From Ignavibacteriales bacterium (GTDB lineage: Bacteria; Bacteroidota; Ignavibacteria; UBA10030): DNA of 51,130 nt. Shown piece by piece: positions 18,157 to 27,682 of this stretch. Where the stretch lies: positions 1 through 51,130 of the forward strand of contig JACPUH010000057.1 of NCBI GenBank assembly GCA_016192345.1, given 5' to 3'. Position numbers and translations under genes: made by a program. Under the pieces are notes generated by a model. That model was given only the letters and a program-made list of their open reading frames with translations, was not told the origin of the DNA and did no database searches. Position 1 is the stretch's first letter; each line of letters begins with the position of its first letter.

Positions 18157-19752
18157 TCAGGGAACGAGCGCCACCGGGGCGCCGGTCTTCACAACCTCCA
18201 CCAGGTGGTTCAGGGACGACGTCAGCACATCGATCATCAGGCCCGGATACACACCGAGGACGATCACGATAATCGCCAGGGGAACGAGGGCGGAGAGTTC
18301 GCGCCCATTGATATCCGGCAGGCCGGCCCATTTCTCGTTCGGTTGACCGAGGAACATCCGCTGCAAAGCCCAGAGCATATAGGCCGCCGTCAGCACAATT
18401 CCCGCCGTGGAGAGAATGGTAATGACCCGGTGTGTCTGGAACGCCCCGAGGAACGAAAATGCCTCCGAGATGAACCCGCTCAGCCCGGGCAGCCCGAGTG
18501 CCGCAAAGAAGGCCACGGTCATGATGCCGGTGTACTTCGGCATGGTGATTGCAAGACCGCCGAACGAGTCAATGTCACGCGTATGGGCACGATCATAAAT
18601 CACACCGACGATCAAGAAGAGCATCGCGGTGATGGTGCCGTGATTGAACATCTGGAATACGGCCCCGACCATGCCCTGTGTGTTCATCGCCGCCATTCCG
18701 AGAAGAACCACCCCCATGTGGCTGACGGAGGAGTACGCGATCAGCTTCTTCAGGTCCGTCTGCGCCATCGCACAGAGCGCGCCGTAAACGATATTAATGA
18801 GCGCCAGGATCGCAAGGGGGACCACAAAGTAGTTTGCCGCATCAGGGAAAATCGGGTAACTGATCCTGAGGATCCCGTACGTCCCCATCTTCAGAAGGAC
18901 GCCCGCCAGGATCACGCTGATTGCCGTTGGGGCTTCGACGTGGGCATCAGGAAGCCAGGTGTGGAACGGAAAGATGGGGACCTTGATGGCAAAGCCGATA
19001 AACAAGGCGACGTAGGCAATGTATCGCCACTGCGTCCCCACCCCGGCGAGCAACGAACCCGGCTCGAAATTGGCCGGATCCATCATCGCCAGCATGTTGA
19101 AGGTGTAAATTTTCTCCCCGGTGGACGGGTCCAGTACCGTGACACTGAAGTAGAGGGCGATCATCGCCAGGAGCATCAAGACGCTCCCGAGCAACGTGTA
19201 GAGAAAGAACTTGATGGCGGCATATTCACGGCGCGGACCTCCCCAAACTCCGATCAGGAAGTACATCGGCAGCAGCATCACTTCCCAGAACACGTAGAAG
19301 AGGAAGAAGTCCAGTGCCACGAACACCCCCATCATCCCGGTATCGAGCAACAACAGCATCGCCATATACCCCTTCAATGATTTTTCGATGTTCCAGGATG
19401 CGATCACGGCAATAAAGCTGATCAACGCAGTCAGGAGCACCATGGACACGCTCAGCCCGTCGACGCCCATGAAGTATTCGACGACGATCCTTCCGAACCA
19501 TGGAACCCCTTTGATGTCGATCCACGTCCCTTTTTCAACGAACTGCATGCCCTCGAGGGTATTGATGCCCGCCATGCCCCTGTTAAAATTGAAGAAAATA
19601 ATCACCGCAAGCACCACCTGCACCCCGGTGATCACCAACGGGAGCCATTTCACGGCACCTTGATTCTCCTTCGGCACGATTAAGACGGCGACCATACCGA
19701 TGATCGGCAGGAAGGTTATCCAGGTCAGAATTCCGATCCCTAACAATTCCAT
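18157..19752 (-). CDS. nuoM: NADH-quinone oxidoreductase subunit M
   Basis: Antiporter-like proton-pumping subunit of complex I, 531 residues with about 14 helices. Diagnostic segments are YVFWEVMLLPMYFLIGVWGG near residue 145 with the key Glu, KVPIFPFHTWLPDAHVEAPT near 255, KKLIAYSSVSHMGVVLLGMA near 330 and LPGLSGFISEAF near 430. The length is slightly above the E. coli protein (509). It lies 74 bases after nuoL. All charged residues expected in the proton path appear to be kept. Confidence 0.97.
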   Translation of the reverse strand: MELLGIGILTWITFLPIIGMVAVLIVPKENQGAVKWLPLVITGVQVVLAVIIFFNFNRGMAGINTLEGMQFVEKGTWIDIKGVPWFGRIVVEYFMGVDGLSVSMVLLTALISFIAVIASWNIEKSLKGYMAMLLLLDTGMMGVFVALDFFLFYVFWEVMLLPMYFLIGVWGGPRREYAAIKFFLYTLLGSVLMLLAMIALYFSVTVLDPSTGEKIYTFNMLAMMDPANFEPGSLLAGVGTQWRYIAYVALFIGFAIKVPIFPFHTWLPDAHVEAPTAISVILAGVLLKMGTYGILRISYPIFPDAANYFVVPLAILALINIVYGALCAMAQTDLKKLIAYSSVSHMGVVLLGMAAMNTQGMVGAVFQMFNHGTITAMLFLIVGVIYDRAHTRDIDSFGGLAITMPKYTGIMTVAFFAALGLPGLSGFISEAFSFLGAFQTHRVITILSTAGIVLTAAYMLWALQRMFLGQPNEKWAGLPDINGRELSALVPLAIIVIVLGVYPGLMIDVLTSSLNHLVEVVKTGAPVALVP

Positions 19753-19826
19753 TCTGTTGCTCCTTTAGTATTCAACGCAATCTGCAAGAAACCTGTGTCA
19801 CTCCGGGCACCGGGGATGGTGTGCGA

Positions 19827-22088
19827 TCAACGGAACCAGAGAAAAAACACCATGACACCAAGAATAACAAACACAAGGTAGGTTTGAACTTTGCCTGTCT
19901 GCAACCTGCGGGAGATCAAGCCGAAGAACCCGGCGAGATAAGCCACCGCGTTCACAAGTCCATCAACAATCTTGTTGTCGAACCCGCCGACACCGACGTA
20001 GAACAGGAAGAAGGTCAAACCGGCCGTCGCCAGCCCGAGAACGCCGTTCCAGACGATCTGCCCGAATGTCGGGTCCGGAGACATCAGGGCCGATGTCACC
20101 AGCCAACCGATGTAAAGAGAAAGACCGGCGCTGATCGATTTATAAAACACGGCGCCGAGGCTCCCCTCCTCCCAATTCCGGCTGGTTCCCAGGGTCAGTG
20201 CCCGCGTCCAACTCCCAACCCCGTTCACCACGCCGTCGATCACACGATTGTCAAACCAGGCGTAGGCCTTCGCAAGTCCCTTTGTCCCGTTGACGGCCGT
20301 CGCCTCATATAATTCATCAAAATACCATTTGTTCATCAGGAAGCCATGGAGCAACTTCAGCCGGTCGGCGATCGCATCGGCGCTGATCTTCTTCCAATAG
20401 TAGGTGCCGAAGGCAGCCAGGATGCCGATCCCGGCGACCGCCAACGATAGGATCATCGCCAGCGAATGGGAATGATGGAGTGCCTCATCGAACGCCTCAA
20501 CCCCGGGGGCTGCGACCGTTCCGGGAACAACGGATGCGGGACGCGGGACCGCAGCGTAGAACCATCCGCTTGAAGCGCCGAACGGATTGAAACTATAGAA
20601 GGCAAAGAACGAAAGGGCAGCGAACACCATGAGCGGCACGGTCATCGTCAACGGCGATTCGTGGATCTCCTGGATGCGGTGCGGATCCTTGTGCTCTCCC
20701 AGGAAGGCGAGAATGACGATCCGGAACATATAGAAGGCCGTCAACCCTGCCACGAGAAATCCGATGATCGGGATAATCGGGTGGCCGTTGAGGTTACTGA
20801 AGGCCAGCGTCCCTGCAAGAATTTCATCCTTGCTCAGGAATCCGGACGTGAACGGCACACCGGAAATTGCGAGAGTAAACATCAGGAAGGTCCAGAAGGT
20901 GATGGGCATCTTCGATTTCAATCCGCCCATAAAGCGAATGTCCTGCGGGTCGGTGTGATGATCGCCCGCATGGTGCAACGCGTGATGCATGGCATGAATG
21001 ACAGACCCGGAACCAAGAAACAATCCAGCCTTGAACATGGCATGGGTCGTAAGGTGGAAGAACCCGGCCGTGAACGCCCCAACGCCGAGTCCCATAACCA
21101 TATACCCCAACTGGCTGATCGTGGAATAGGCCAGCACTTTCTTGATGTCGTTCTGCGCGATCGCGATGGTTGCCGAGATAAACGCAGTGATCGCCCCGAT
21201 ATAAGCGATAACAATCAGGGCGTCAGCCGTCATCATCGTGAACGTACGGGCAACGAGATAGACACCCGCCGCGACCATCGTGGCCGCATGGATCAAGGCG
21301 CTGACTGGGGTCGGGCCTTCCATGGCATCCGGGAGCCAGACATGGAGTGGGAATTGAGCGGACTTCCCAACGGCGCCGGCGAAGATCAGGATCCCCGCTG
21401 CGGTCAACCACGGTTCGCTTCCAAATGGGATGGCACCCGATTGCATGGCAGCGAAAATATCATCGAACGTAAACGTGTGAAAATTGGCAAAGAGGATCAT
21501 GATGCCGGTGAACATGCCGATATCGCCGATGCGGTTGACGACAAAAGCCTTCTTCGCCGCATCGCTGGCCGATTTCTTCTCAAACCAGTGGCCGATCAGG
21601 AGGTACGAGCTCAACCCGACCAGTTCCCATGACACGTACATCATGAAGAAATTGTTCGTGACGACGATGCCGAGCATCGAAAACGTGAACACGCCGAGGT
21701 ACGCAAAATACCGTCCGTACCGGACATCACCGTGCATATAGCCGATGGAAAAGAGGTGCACCAGGGAACTGACGATCGTGACGACCACCAGCATGATGGC
21801 CACCAGGTTATCGACCATCAGTCCGAGCTCGAGCTTCAGGGGACCGACGCCGGGGACATTGCCCCAATCGACCCAGGTAAACTTGTACTGGAGGACTTCA
21901 TCATGATAACTTCCCAGTTTCCCTGCAAGAACAATCACCGACAGGAGAAGACAGAGGAAGAGAATACCCGTTCCCAGCCAATCCCCCTGGCGCGGGAGTC
22001 TCTTGTTGAAGAAAATCAACACGAGAAACCCAAACAGCGGGAGAAGCAGGATGGCGGTGCTAAACTGAAGAATCGTTTCTTGAGACAT
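19827..22088 (-). CDS. nuoL: NADH-quinone oxidoreductase subunit L
   Basis: Largest proton-pumping membrane subunit, bearing the long lateral helix. It has 753 residues against about 610-650 for E. coli-type NuoL. Core motifs are MMYVSWELVGLSSYLLIGHW near 150, AQFPLHVWLPDAMEGPTPVSA near 265 in two parts and LAYSTISQLGYMVMG near 320. A His-rich loop follows near residues 365-380 (HHALHHAGDHHTD). The extra length is in the C-terminal half, with an Ala/Pro/Val-rich linker near 505-530 and additional helices before the end at VFFLWFR. It lies 33 bases after nuoK. The extension looks normal for FCB-type sequences rather than a fusion. Confidence 0.96.
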   Translation of the reverse strand: MSQETILQFSTAILLLPLFGFLVLIFFNKRLPRQGDWLGTGILFLCLLLSVIVLAGKLGSYHDEVLQYKFTWVDWGNVPGVGPLKLELGLMVDNLVAIMLVVVTIVSSLVHLFSIGYMHGDVRYGRYFAYLGVFTFSMLGIVVTNNFFMMYVSWELVGLSSYLLIGHWFEKKSASDAAKKAFVVNRIGDIGMFTGIMILFANFHTFTFDDIFAAMQSGAIPFGSEPWLTAAGILIFAGAVGKSAQFPLHVWLPDAMEGPTPVSALIHAATMVAAGVYLVARTFTMMTADALIVIAYIGAITAFISATIAIAQNDIKKVLAYSTISQLGYMVMGLGVGAFTAGFFHLTTHAMFKAGLFLGSGSVIHAMHHALHHAGDHHTDPQDIRFMGGLKSKMPITFWTFLMFTLAISGVPFTSGFLSKDEILAGTLAFSNLNGHPIIPIIGFLVAGLTAFYMFRIVILAFLGEHKDPHRIQEIHESPLTMTVPLMVFAALSFFAFYSFNPFGASSGWFYAAVPRPASVVPGTVAAPGVEAFDEALHHSHSLAMILSLAVAGIGILAAFGTYYWKKISADAIADRLKLLHGFLMNKWYFDELYEATAVNGTKGLAKAYAWFDNRVIDGVVNGVGSWTRALTLGTSRNWEEGSLGAVFYKSISAGLSLYIGWLVTSALMSPDPTFGQIVWNGVLGLATAGLTFFLFYVGVGGFDNKIVDGLVNAVAYLAGFFGLISRRLQTGKVQTYLVFVILGVMVFFLWFR

Positions 22089-22121
22089 GGTCTGAGTTCG
22101 GAGTGGCGGTACTCCCCGCCG

Positions 22122-22457
22122 TTAGTCCCTCAATTGATTGAGCTCGTCGACGTTGACGGTGTTAAAGTTCTGATAGATGTTCAATACGATTGCCAGGGCA
22201 ATGGCCGCTTCCGCAGCGGCAAGGATGATGACAAAGATGGCGATGACCTGGCCGTCGAGCGTCCCTGTCCCGTAGCGCGAAAAGGCAATGAAATTAATGT
22301 TGGCGGCGTTCAGGATCAGCTCGATCCCCATCAGCACCAGGATGGCGTTCCGGCGCGTGAGCACCGCAAAGATCCCGAACGAAAAGAGGATGCCGCTGAT
22401 GATCAGAAAATGGTTCAGGCCCGGGTGCGAGAGCCATTGTATGAATTCTTGAGCCAT
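22122..22457 (-). CDS. nuoK: NADH-quinone oxidoreductase subunit K
   Basis: Small three-helix membrane subunit linking the pumps to the quinone module, 111 residues (family about 100). The two membrane glutamates of the proton relay are visible in LVLMGIELILNAANINF and AAAEAAIALAI. The C-terminus NTVNVDELNQLRD is standard. It begins 7 bases after the nuoJ stop, indicating tight coupling. Confidence 0.97.
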   Translation of the reverse strand: MAQEFIQWLSHPGLNHFLIISGILFSFGIFAVLTRRNAILVLMGIELILNAANINFIAFSRYGTGTLDGQVIAIFVIILAAAEAAIALAIVLNIYQNFNTVNVDELNQLRD

Positions 22458-22464
22458 AAGGTCC

Positions 22465-22965
22465 TTACGCGTTCTTTTCTCTTCGTGCGATCAGTGCGGC
22501 GCCGATCAGCGCGGCGAGCAACACGACCGATGCGATTTCAAATGGAAGCAGATAACTTGTCAATAACATTTCGCCGATCTTCGCGGCCGTCACCTCCATG
22601 GGAGCTGCCGCGGTCGTCTTCCATGGGGTCGACCAGAAAATCCCGACGAGAGTCCCGGCCAGTGCGGAGACGACAAGCACCGCCGGAAACGTCTGGATCG
22701 TTCCGGACTTCATCTGGACATCCAGCACCTGGCTTGTCAGCATGACACCAAAGAGTACGAGCACCAGGATCCCGCCGACGTAGATCATGAGCTGCGTAAT
22801 GGCGATGAAGTCCGCCATCAGGAGCACGTACAACCCGGCCACGCCGAAGAATGCAAAGAGCAGAGCAAACGCGGCATGGATGATGTTCCGGGAAAACACC
22901 ACCACGGCACCGGCGCCAAGGGTGATAATGGCGAGAAAGTAAAAAACGATGGTAAAGAGATCCAT
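22465..22965 (-). CDS. nuoJ: NADH-quinone oxidoreductase subunit J
   Basis: Five-helix membrane subunit, 166 residues. The conserved third-helix region reads MADFIAITQLMIYVGGILVL, containing the pi-bulge helix known to take part in coupling. The N-terminus, with IVFYFLAIITLGAGAVVV and SRNIIHAAFALL, is typical. A loop of about 25 residues near 95-120 links helices four and five. It is 12 bases after nuoI and 7 before nuoK. Confidence 0.95.
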   Translation of the reverse strand: MDLFTIVFYFLAIITLGAGAVVVFSRNIIHAAFALLFAFFGVAGLYVLLMADFIAITQLMIYVGGILVLVLFGVMLTSQVLDVQMKSGTIQTFPAVLVVSALAGTLVGIFWSTPWKTTAAAPMEVTAAKIGEMLLTSYLLPFEIASVVLLAALIGAALIARREKNA

Positions 22966-22977
22966 AGTACGTCTTCG

Positions 22978-23610
22978 TCAGGAAGGGTTATTGGGTTTCG
23001 CCTGCTCCTGCGCCCCGCCTTCTTGCTTTGGCGGAGTTCCTGCCGCGGGAGGAGGAGTTGCCGGTTTGGCAGCAGCGGCTGCAGCCGCAGCAGCCTTCTT
23101 TGCCGCCGCCTCTTCATCCGCCTTCCGCAACTTTTCTTTTGCGACCGTGATTTCCCCGGGGCTCATCCGGCTGTAATGGTAGTTCAGGTTATGCCGGTCA
23201 AACTCCGAGAATTCATACACATCCGTCATCATGATACATTCGGTCGGACAGGGATAGACGCAGAGGCCGCAGTAGCAGCACTTCGCAATGTCGATGTCGA
23301 AGACCGGAACGTGGAGCCGTTTCTTTTGTCCGGTGGAAGTAACTCCAAGGTCCTGGTCCGGCGTCCCTTTGATGGTCTCGATCGAAATGCAATCGACCGG
23401 ACACGCCATGGCGCACTGATCGCAACCGATGCAGTCATCGATATTGACGTAGAGGCGATTCCGCGCACGCTCGGGAAGTTTCAACTTCACATCGGGGTAC
23501 TGAATCGTGACGGCCGGTGTAAAAAGGTGCCGGATGGTCGTCTTCATCCCGATGGCCGCTGTGGAAAGCGCCATCCAGATATTATTGAAATAGAGCCGCA
23601 CTTCACTCAT
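22978..23610 (-). CDS. nuoI: NADH-quinone oxidoreductase subunit I with Ala/Pro-rich tail
   Basis: Ferredoxin-like subunit carrying clusters N6a and N6b, 210 residues. Two CxxCxxCxxxCP motifs are intact, C60/C63/C66/C70 and C111/C114/C117/C121. Residues 1-160 match the family. Residues 165-210 are a low-complexity Ala, Pro, Gly, Lys and Gln tail not needed for the fold. With nuoE, nuoF and nuoG absent from the operon, NuoI would be the most exposed cluster of the peripheral arm, so the tail could touch an electron donor or another subunit; this is speculation. It is 26 bases after nuoH. Confidence 0.96.
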   Translation of the reverse strand: MSEVRLYFNNIWMALSTAAIGMKTTIRHLFTPAVTIQYPDVKLKLPERARNRLYVNIDDCIGCDQCAMACPVDCISIETIKGTPDQDLGVTSTGQKKRLHVPVFDIDIAKCCYCGLCVYPCPTECIMMTDVYEFSEFDRHNLNYHYSRMSPGEITVAKEKLRKADEEAAAKKAAAAAAAAAKPATPPPAAGTPPKQEGGAQEQAKPNNPS

Positions 23611-23636
23611 AATCTATCCGCTATTCTTGAACTCGA

Positions 23637-24683
23637 TTACAGGACCAGGATCAACCCGACCGCAAAAATGCAGACAAACAGGAAGGGGGTCAGGACCTTC
23701 CAGGACGTGTACATCAGCTGGTCGACGCGCAAACGGGGGAGCGTCCACCGGATCCATACCTGCAGGAAGACGAAGAACATTCCCTTTGCGACAAACCAGA
23801 AAAAGCTCCAGATCGGGCCCGACATCACGTCGCCGAACGGGCTCGTCCACCCCCCGAGGTACAACGACACGACAATGCCGGAGACGAGAAACATGTTTGC
23901 GAACTCGGCAAGATAGAAGATCGCGAACTTCATCCCGCTATATTCCGTATTATAGCCCTGTACCAGCTCCGATTCGGCCTCGGGAAGGTCGAAGGGCGTA
24001 CGGTTGACCTCCGCGATGCCGGCGAGGAACAGGATAAAAAACGCCGTTATGGTGAACGGAAGCAGGAGAAGCTTCTGCAGAAGCGGCATGGGCCCGCCGA
24101 ACACGATCCAGTTCTGGATGCCCCCCTCCTGAAACTTCGACACTTCCTGGAGATTGAGGGATCCGACGATCATCACCGCCACGAGAATCGAAAGGGCGCT
24201 CGGAATTTCATAACTGATGATCTGCGCAACCGAACGCATCGCACCGAAGAGGGACCATTTGTTGTTCGAGGCCCACCCGGACATCATCAGTCCGATGACG
24301 GCAAGGGAACTGACCGCGAGAATATAGAAGACTCCAAGGTCGATGTTCGAGCCGATGTAGGCGCTGCTGAACGGCAACGCGGCAAATCCTGCATACCCCC
24401 CCATAAAAACGAGAAACGGGGCAAGGCGAAAGAGGAACTTATCTGCTGCGGCTGGGACGGTATCCTCCTTCTGGAGAAGTTTGAGGATATCCGCCACCGG
24501 CTGAAGAACGCCATGCCATCCCGTGTACATGTAAGCCACACGGTCCTGCATGTGGGCCGAGACTTTCATCTCGAGCAGCACGGCAACCACCGCGAAGGGA
24601 AGAACGAACAAGAGAGGCAACGCCGCGCCGATCACATAGACCAGCAGCGAATCACCAAGAAGATCGTGTAAGAGTTCGTACAT
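23637..24683 (-). CDS. nuoH: NADH-quinone oxidoreductase subunit H
   Basis: Membrane subunit forming the quinone chamber with NuoB and NuoD, 348 residues and about 8 helices. Conserved charged loops are present: ERKVSAHMQDR-type as EMKVSAHMQDRVAYMYTGWHG near 40 in two parts, EIPSALSILVAVMIVGSLNL near 170, AGIAEVNRTPFDLPEAESEL near 220 and GYNTEYSGMKFAIFYLAEF near 245. RWTLPRLRVDQLMYTSWK near 315 closes the protein. The glutamate-rich loops needed for coupling are intact. It is 33 bases after nuoD. Confidence 0.97.
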   Translation of the reverse strand: MYELLHDLLGDSLLVYVIGAALPLLFVLPFAVVAVLLEMKVSAHMQDRVAYMYTGWHGVLQPVADILKLLQKEDTVPAAADKFLFRLAPFLVFMGGYAGFAALPFSSAYIGSNIDLGVFYILAVSSLAVIGLMMSGWASNNKWSLFGAMRSVAQIISYEIPSALSILVAVMIVGSLNLQEVSKFQEGGIQNWIVFGGPMPLLQKLLLLPFTITAFFILFLAGIAEVNRTPFDLPEAESELVQGYNTEYSGMKFAIFYLAEFANMFLVSGIVVSLYLGGWTSPFGDVMSGPIWSFFWFVAKGMFFVFLQVWIRWTLPRLRVDQLMYTSWKVLTPFLFVCIFAVGLILVL

Positions 24684-24716
24684 AGGGTTAAGGTCGTTTG
24701 AAGAATCGGGGAAGCA

Positions 24717-25904
24717 TCAACGGTCCACTTCTCCCAGGACGATATCGACGCTGCCGACGATCGCCACCAGGTCGGCCAGCATACAACCGCGGGAAATCTC
24801 CGGCAAGACGCTCAGGTTGACGAACGCCGGGGCACGGGCTTTGAGACGGTACGGGCTCGCCGTCCCGTCGCTGACAACATAGAATCCCAACTCGCCCCGC
24901 GCCGTTTCGGTACGCACATAGATTTCCGCACTGTCCGGGCGGATACGTTTCGGGATGGCGGCCTGGACATTTCCCTCCGGCAGCACCGCGAGGGCCTGCT
25001 CGATGATCTTGACACTCTCCTCCATCTCCCGGACACGGACAATGTAACGGTCCCAGCAATCGCCCAGCGTCCCCCTCTCTCCTTTTCCAACCTGCACCTC
25101 CCATTCGAACTTGTCATAGATACCATACGGGTCATCGCGGCGAAGATCCCAGTTGACCCCCGAACCGCGCAGGGTGGGGCCGCTTACGCCATAGTTAATA
25201 CCGACATCCGCCGGGAGAACCCCGACATTCGCCGTCCGCTTCACGAAGATCTCATTATACGAAAGGAGATCGTTCAACTCTTTGATGTTCGGCTTGAAAT
25301 ACGTGCAGAACGCCTTCGCCTTGTCGACAAATCCCGGGGGAAGGTCATGCGACAATCCGCCGATCCAGATGTAATTGTAGAGGAGCCGGGCACCGCATGT
25401 CATCTCGAACAGGTCGAGGATCCTTTCCCGATCACGGAAGGCCCAGAGGAACGGCGTGAAGGCCCCCATATCAATGCCGTATGTTCCGACGGCGATCAAA
25501 TGGCTTGCGATGCGCTGCAGCTCGGCCATGATGACGCGGATTGTTTCCACGCGCGGAGGGACCTCGATTTTCATCATCCGCTCCACGGCAAGGGCATAAG
25601 CCCAATCGTTGTTCATGGAGGAGAGGTAATCCATCCGATCGCAATACGGGATGACCTGTTGGTAATTGGTCATGTGCTCCGCATGCTTCTCAAAACAGCG
25701 ATGGAGATAGCCGATGTGGGGGATCACATCCACGACGATTTCGCCATCCAGAACCACTTCGAGGCGCAGCACACCATGCGTGGAGGGGTGCTGTGGTCCC
25801 ATGTTGATGATCATTTCATCGGTACGAAGGGACCTGCCGCTGGAAGTCTTGAGTTCGCCGGGATGTGTAACGTATCGGGTGGGGAGTGTTCGTGTTTCCG
25901 TCAT
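24717..25904 (-). CDS. nuoD: NADH-quinone oxidoreductase subunit D
   Basis: 49-kDa-type peripheral subunit lining the quinone site, 395 residues. It derives from the NiFe-hydrogenase large subunit but lacks the metal-binding cysteines. The motif [16 protein letters not shown] near residue 33 carries the quinone-site His, and [17 protein letters not shown] near 105 the Tyr region. [15 protein letters not shown] near 260 and the end DIVLGEVDR are standard. It is a separate gene from nuoC, unlike the E. coli fusion. It is 15 bases after nuoC. Confidence 0.97.
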   Translation of the reverse strand: MTETRTLPTRYVTHPGELKTSSGRSLRTDEMIINMGPQHPSTHGVLRLEVVLDGEIVVDVIPHIGYLHRCFEKHAEHMTNYQQVIPYCDRMDYLSSMNNDWAYALAVERMMKIEVPPRVETIRVIMAELQRIASHLIAVGTYGIDMGAFTPFLWAFRDRERILDLFEMTCGARLLYNYIWIGGLSHDLPPGFVDKAKAFCTYFKPNIKELNDLLSYNEIFVKRTANVGVLPADVGINYGVSGPTLRGSGVNWDLRRDDPYGIYDKFEWEVQVGKGERGTLGDCWDRYIVRVREMEESVKIIEQALAVLPEGNVQAAIPKRIRPDSAEIYVRTETARGELGFYVVSDGTASPYRLKARAPAFVNLSVLPEISRGCMLADLVAIVGSVDIVLGEVDR

Positions 25905-25919
25905 GCAGGGTGGAAGGAG

Positions 25920-26396
25920 TTAATAAGGAACTTTCATGCCGTTGTAGAATTCCGGAACCTTGTAGTCCTTGCGGAGCGGGTACCCCTCCCAGTCGTACGG
26001 AAGGAGAATACGCCGCAGGTCGGGGTGTTCGTCAAAAATGATGCCGAGCAGGTCATACGCCTCACGCTCGTGCCAGTCCGCTCCCCCCCAAACGCTTGCC
26101 ACCGACTGGATATGGGGATTCTCTCTGGTGCAGAATGCCTTCAGCACGATCTTGTGCTTATGCACCATGGAGGCGAGGTGATAGATCGCTCCCAGTTTCC
26201 CATTATTATAATCGACCCCGCTTACGCATGAACAGAAATCGAACTGGAGTGCCTCATCATCCCGGAGGAACAGGCTTACCTCCTTCATCCGTTTCGGATC
26301 AAGGACAAGAAAGGGCTGTGGAGCATCGAGCTTCGATTCGACAAGCGCCTCTCCGAACTTCGCACTCAGACTTTTGTAGATTTCTTCAGCAGTCAT
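25920..26396 (-). CDS. nuoC: NADH-quinone oxidoreductase subunit C
   Basis: 30-kDa-type peripheral subunit of complex I, 158 residues. The signature HEREAYDLLGIIFDEHPDLR in the second half is followed by RILLPYDWEGYPLRKDY. The N-terminal part is an alpha/beta scaffold. It ends YNGMKVPY, shorter than forms with a C-terminal extension. It lies 9 bases after nuoB and 15 before nuoD. Confidence 0.95.
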   Translation of the reverse strand: MTAEEIYKSLSAKFGEALVESKLDAPQPFLVLDPKRMKEVSLFLRDDEALQFDFCSCVSGVDYNNGKLGAIYHLASMVHKHKIVLKAFCTRENPHIQSVASVWGGADWHEREAYDLLGIIFDEHPDLRRILLPYDWEGYPLRKDYKVPEFYNGMKVPY

Positions 26397-26405
26397 ACAC
26401 TCTCT

Positions 26406-26897
26406 TTACGCTGTCTTCTTTACCAGACTCTCTTTGCGGACTTTTTCCTGCAGTTTCATGAGTCCTTCGAGCAATGCTTCCGGGCGCGGGGGACACCCGG
26501 GAACGTACACATCCACGGGGATCACACGATCAACCCCTTTGAGGACATGGTAGCCATGTTCCCAGTACGGGCCGCCGCAGTTGGAGCAACTCCCCATCGA
26601 GATCACGTAGCGGGGTTCCGCCATTTGATCATACAATCGCTTGATGCGCGAGGCCATTTTCAGCGTCACGGTACCGGAAACGATCATCACATCGGTTTGC
26701 CGGGGAGTGGCGCGCGGAATGACACCGAACCGCATCATATCGAAATTGGAGGCGGAAGCCGCCATCATCTCGATGGCGCAACATGCCAGGCCGAACTGCA
26801 TTTGCCAGAGTGACGAAAGCCGCGCCCAGTTGAGCAATCCTTCGAGCGACGTGACCAGCACGTTGCTGTTTTCAAACCGTTGATCCAATAATCCCAT
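26406..26897 (-). CDS. nuoB: NADH-quinone oxidoreductase subunit B
   Basis: Carries the terminal iron-sulfur cluster N2 next to the quinone site, 163 residues. The ligands are C39 and C40 ([10 protein letters not shown]), C104 ([12 protein letters not shown]) and C135 ([15 protein letters not shown]). The amphipathic N-terminal segment and the [17 protein letters not shown] loop are standard. It is 29 bases after nuoA. Confidence 0.98.
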   Translation of the reverse strand: MGLLDQRFENSNVLVTSLEGLLNWARLSSLWQMQFGLACCAIEMMAASASNFDMMRFGVIPRATPRQTDVMIVSGTVTLKMASRIKRLYDQMAEPRYVISMGSCSNCGGPYWEHGYHVLKGVDRVIPVDVYVPGCPPRPEALLEGLMKLQEKVRKESLVKKTA

Positions 26898-26926
26898 GCG
26901 TTCGTATCCTCGTCGTTGTCGTCCGA

Positions 26927-27364
26927 TCAGACGGCAACCGGTTCTGCAGGTGTCTGTTGTTTATAGGCGGGACGGTCCCGTTCGATCTTCGGAATTTGCG
27001 GTACCGGTTTATCCCAATCGAGGTCCCCTTTCACCCAGACGTACGCCAGGCCGACGAGAAGGATCGCGAGGAACACCGCCATTTCGAGAAATGCAAAGAG
27101 GCCGAGCTCGCGATACACCAGTGCCCAGGGAAAGAGAAAGACAACTTCAACGTCGAAGATCAGAAAAATTAACGCGATGACGTAAAACCGGACATTGAAG
27201 CGGACCCACGCGTTGCCAACCGGTTCCTCGCCGCATTCGTACGAAGAAAGCTTTGCGGGATAGGGACGGTTGGGGCGCAAAATCCAGGAGGCGATGAGTC
27301 CGCCGGCAACGAACATTGCGCCGACAATAAGGAACAGGAGGACCTTGCCAAACTCAGTGAGCAT
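26927..27364 (-). CDS. nuoA: NADH-quinone oxidoreductase subunit A
   Basis: Three-helix membrane subunit, 145 residues from [15 protein letters not shown]. The start is fixed by GGAG 8 bases upstream; the frame is open 59 codons further, but that part crosses the promoter. The conserved loop [22 protein letters not shown] (given in parts: [18 protein letters not shown]) and [16 protein letters not shown] are visible. The C-terminal 30 residues are a charged tail. It is the first gene of an 11-gene operon A-B-C-D-H-I-J-K-L-M-N. Confidence 0.96.
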   Translation of the reverse strand: MLTEFGKVLLFLIVGAMFVAGGLIASWILRPNRPYPAKLSSYECGEEPVGNAWVRFNVRFYVIALIFLIFDVEVVFLFPWALVYRELGLFAFLEMAVFLAILLVGLAYVWVKGDLDWDKPVPQIPKIERDRPAYKQQTPAEPVAV

Positions 27365-27427
27365 GAAAATCTCCGAAGGCTCGGATTGGGTAAAATGGTG
27401 TGAGCTATGCTTCAGAAATGACTTGCC

Positions 27428-27456
27428 AATATAATTAGGATTTGACCGATTGTCAA
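27428..27456 (-). promoter_or_regulatory. Sigma-70 promoter of the nuo operon
   Basis: On the minus strand the -35 TTGACA (27456-27451) and -10 TATATT (27433-27428) have an exact 17-base spacer. The predicted start near 27421 gives a 5' UTR of about 55 bases before nuoA. The rest of the 318-base gap (27365-27682) up to the kinase stop shows no gene or other clear signal. Confidence 0.85.
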
Positions 27457-27682
27457 GAAAAGCCCGCTCGCGTTCAAGAAGTTCTGATGAGCGCCCAGGG
27501 GTTCTTTCCACGATGGGAAAATTATTAAAGAGATAGGGCACGGGGCTCGAAGAGAAACGCGGACGATGGAGAGCGTTCGAGAGAAATTACTCGTGACCTC
27601 GTTGGGGCCCGCGACCATGGCGCTTGGGATCAATCGAGACACCGGGAATATCAAAGAGCCAACGACGTGCCGTTTGCGGGAA

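Noticed and set aside
18007-19380. 457-codon plus-strand open frame opposite nuoM
   Set aside because: It is antisense to an unmistakable nuoM, its product is rich in His, Arg, Asp and Gln with no fold, and such shadow frames are common in GC-rich membrane-protein genes.
19827-22088. NuoL length (753 residues) as a sign of gene fusion
   Set aside because: The extra sequence is additional helices and a linker within a single family pattern, with no second domain.
21732-22745. 337-codon plus-strand frame opposite nuoL, nuoK and nuoJ
   Set aside because: Antisense shadow spanning three real genes, low-complexity composition and no family.
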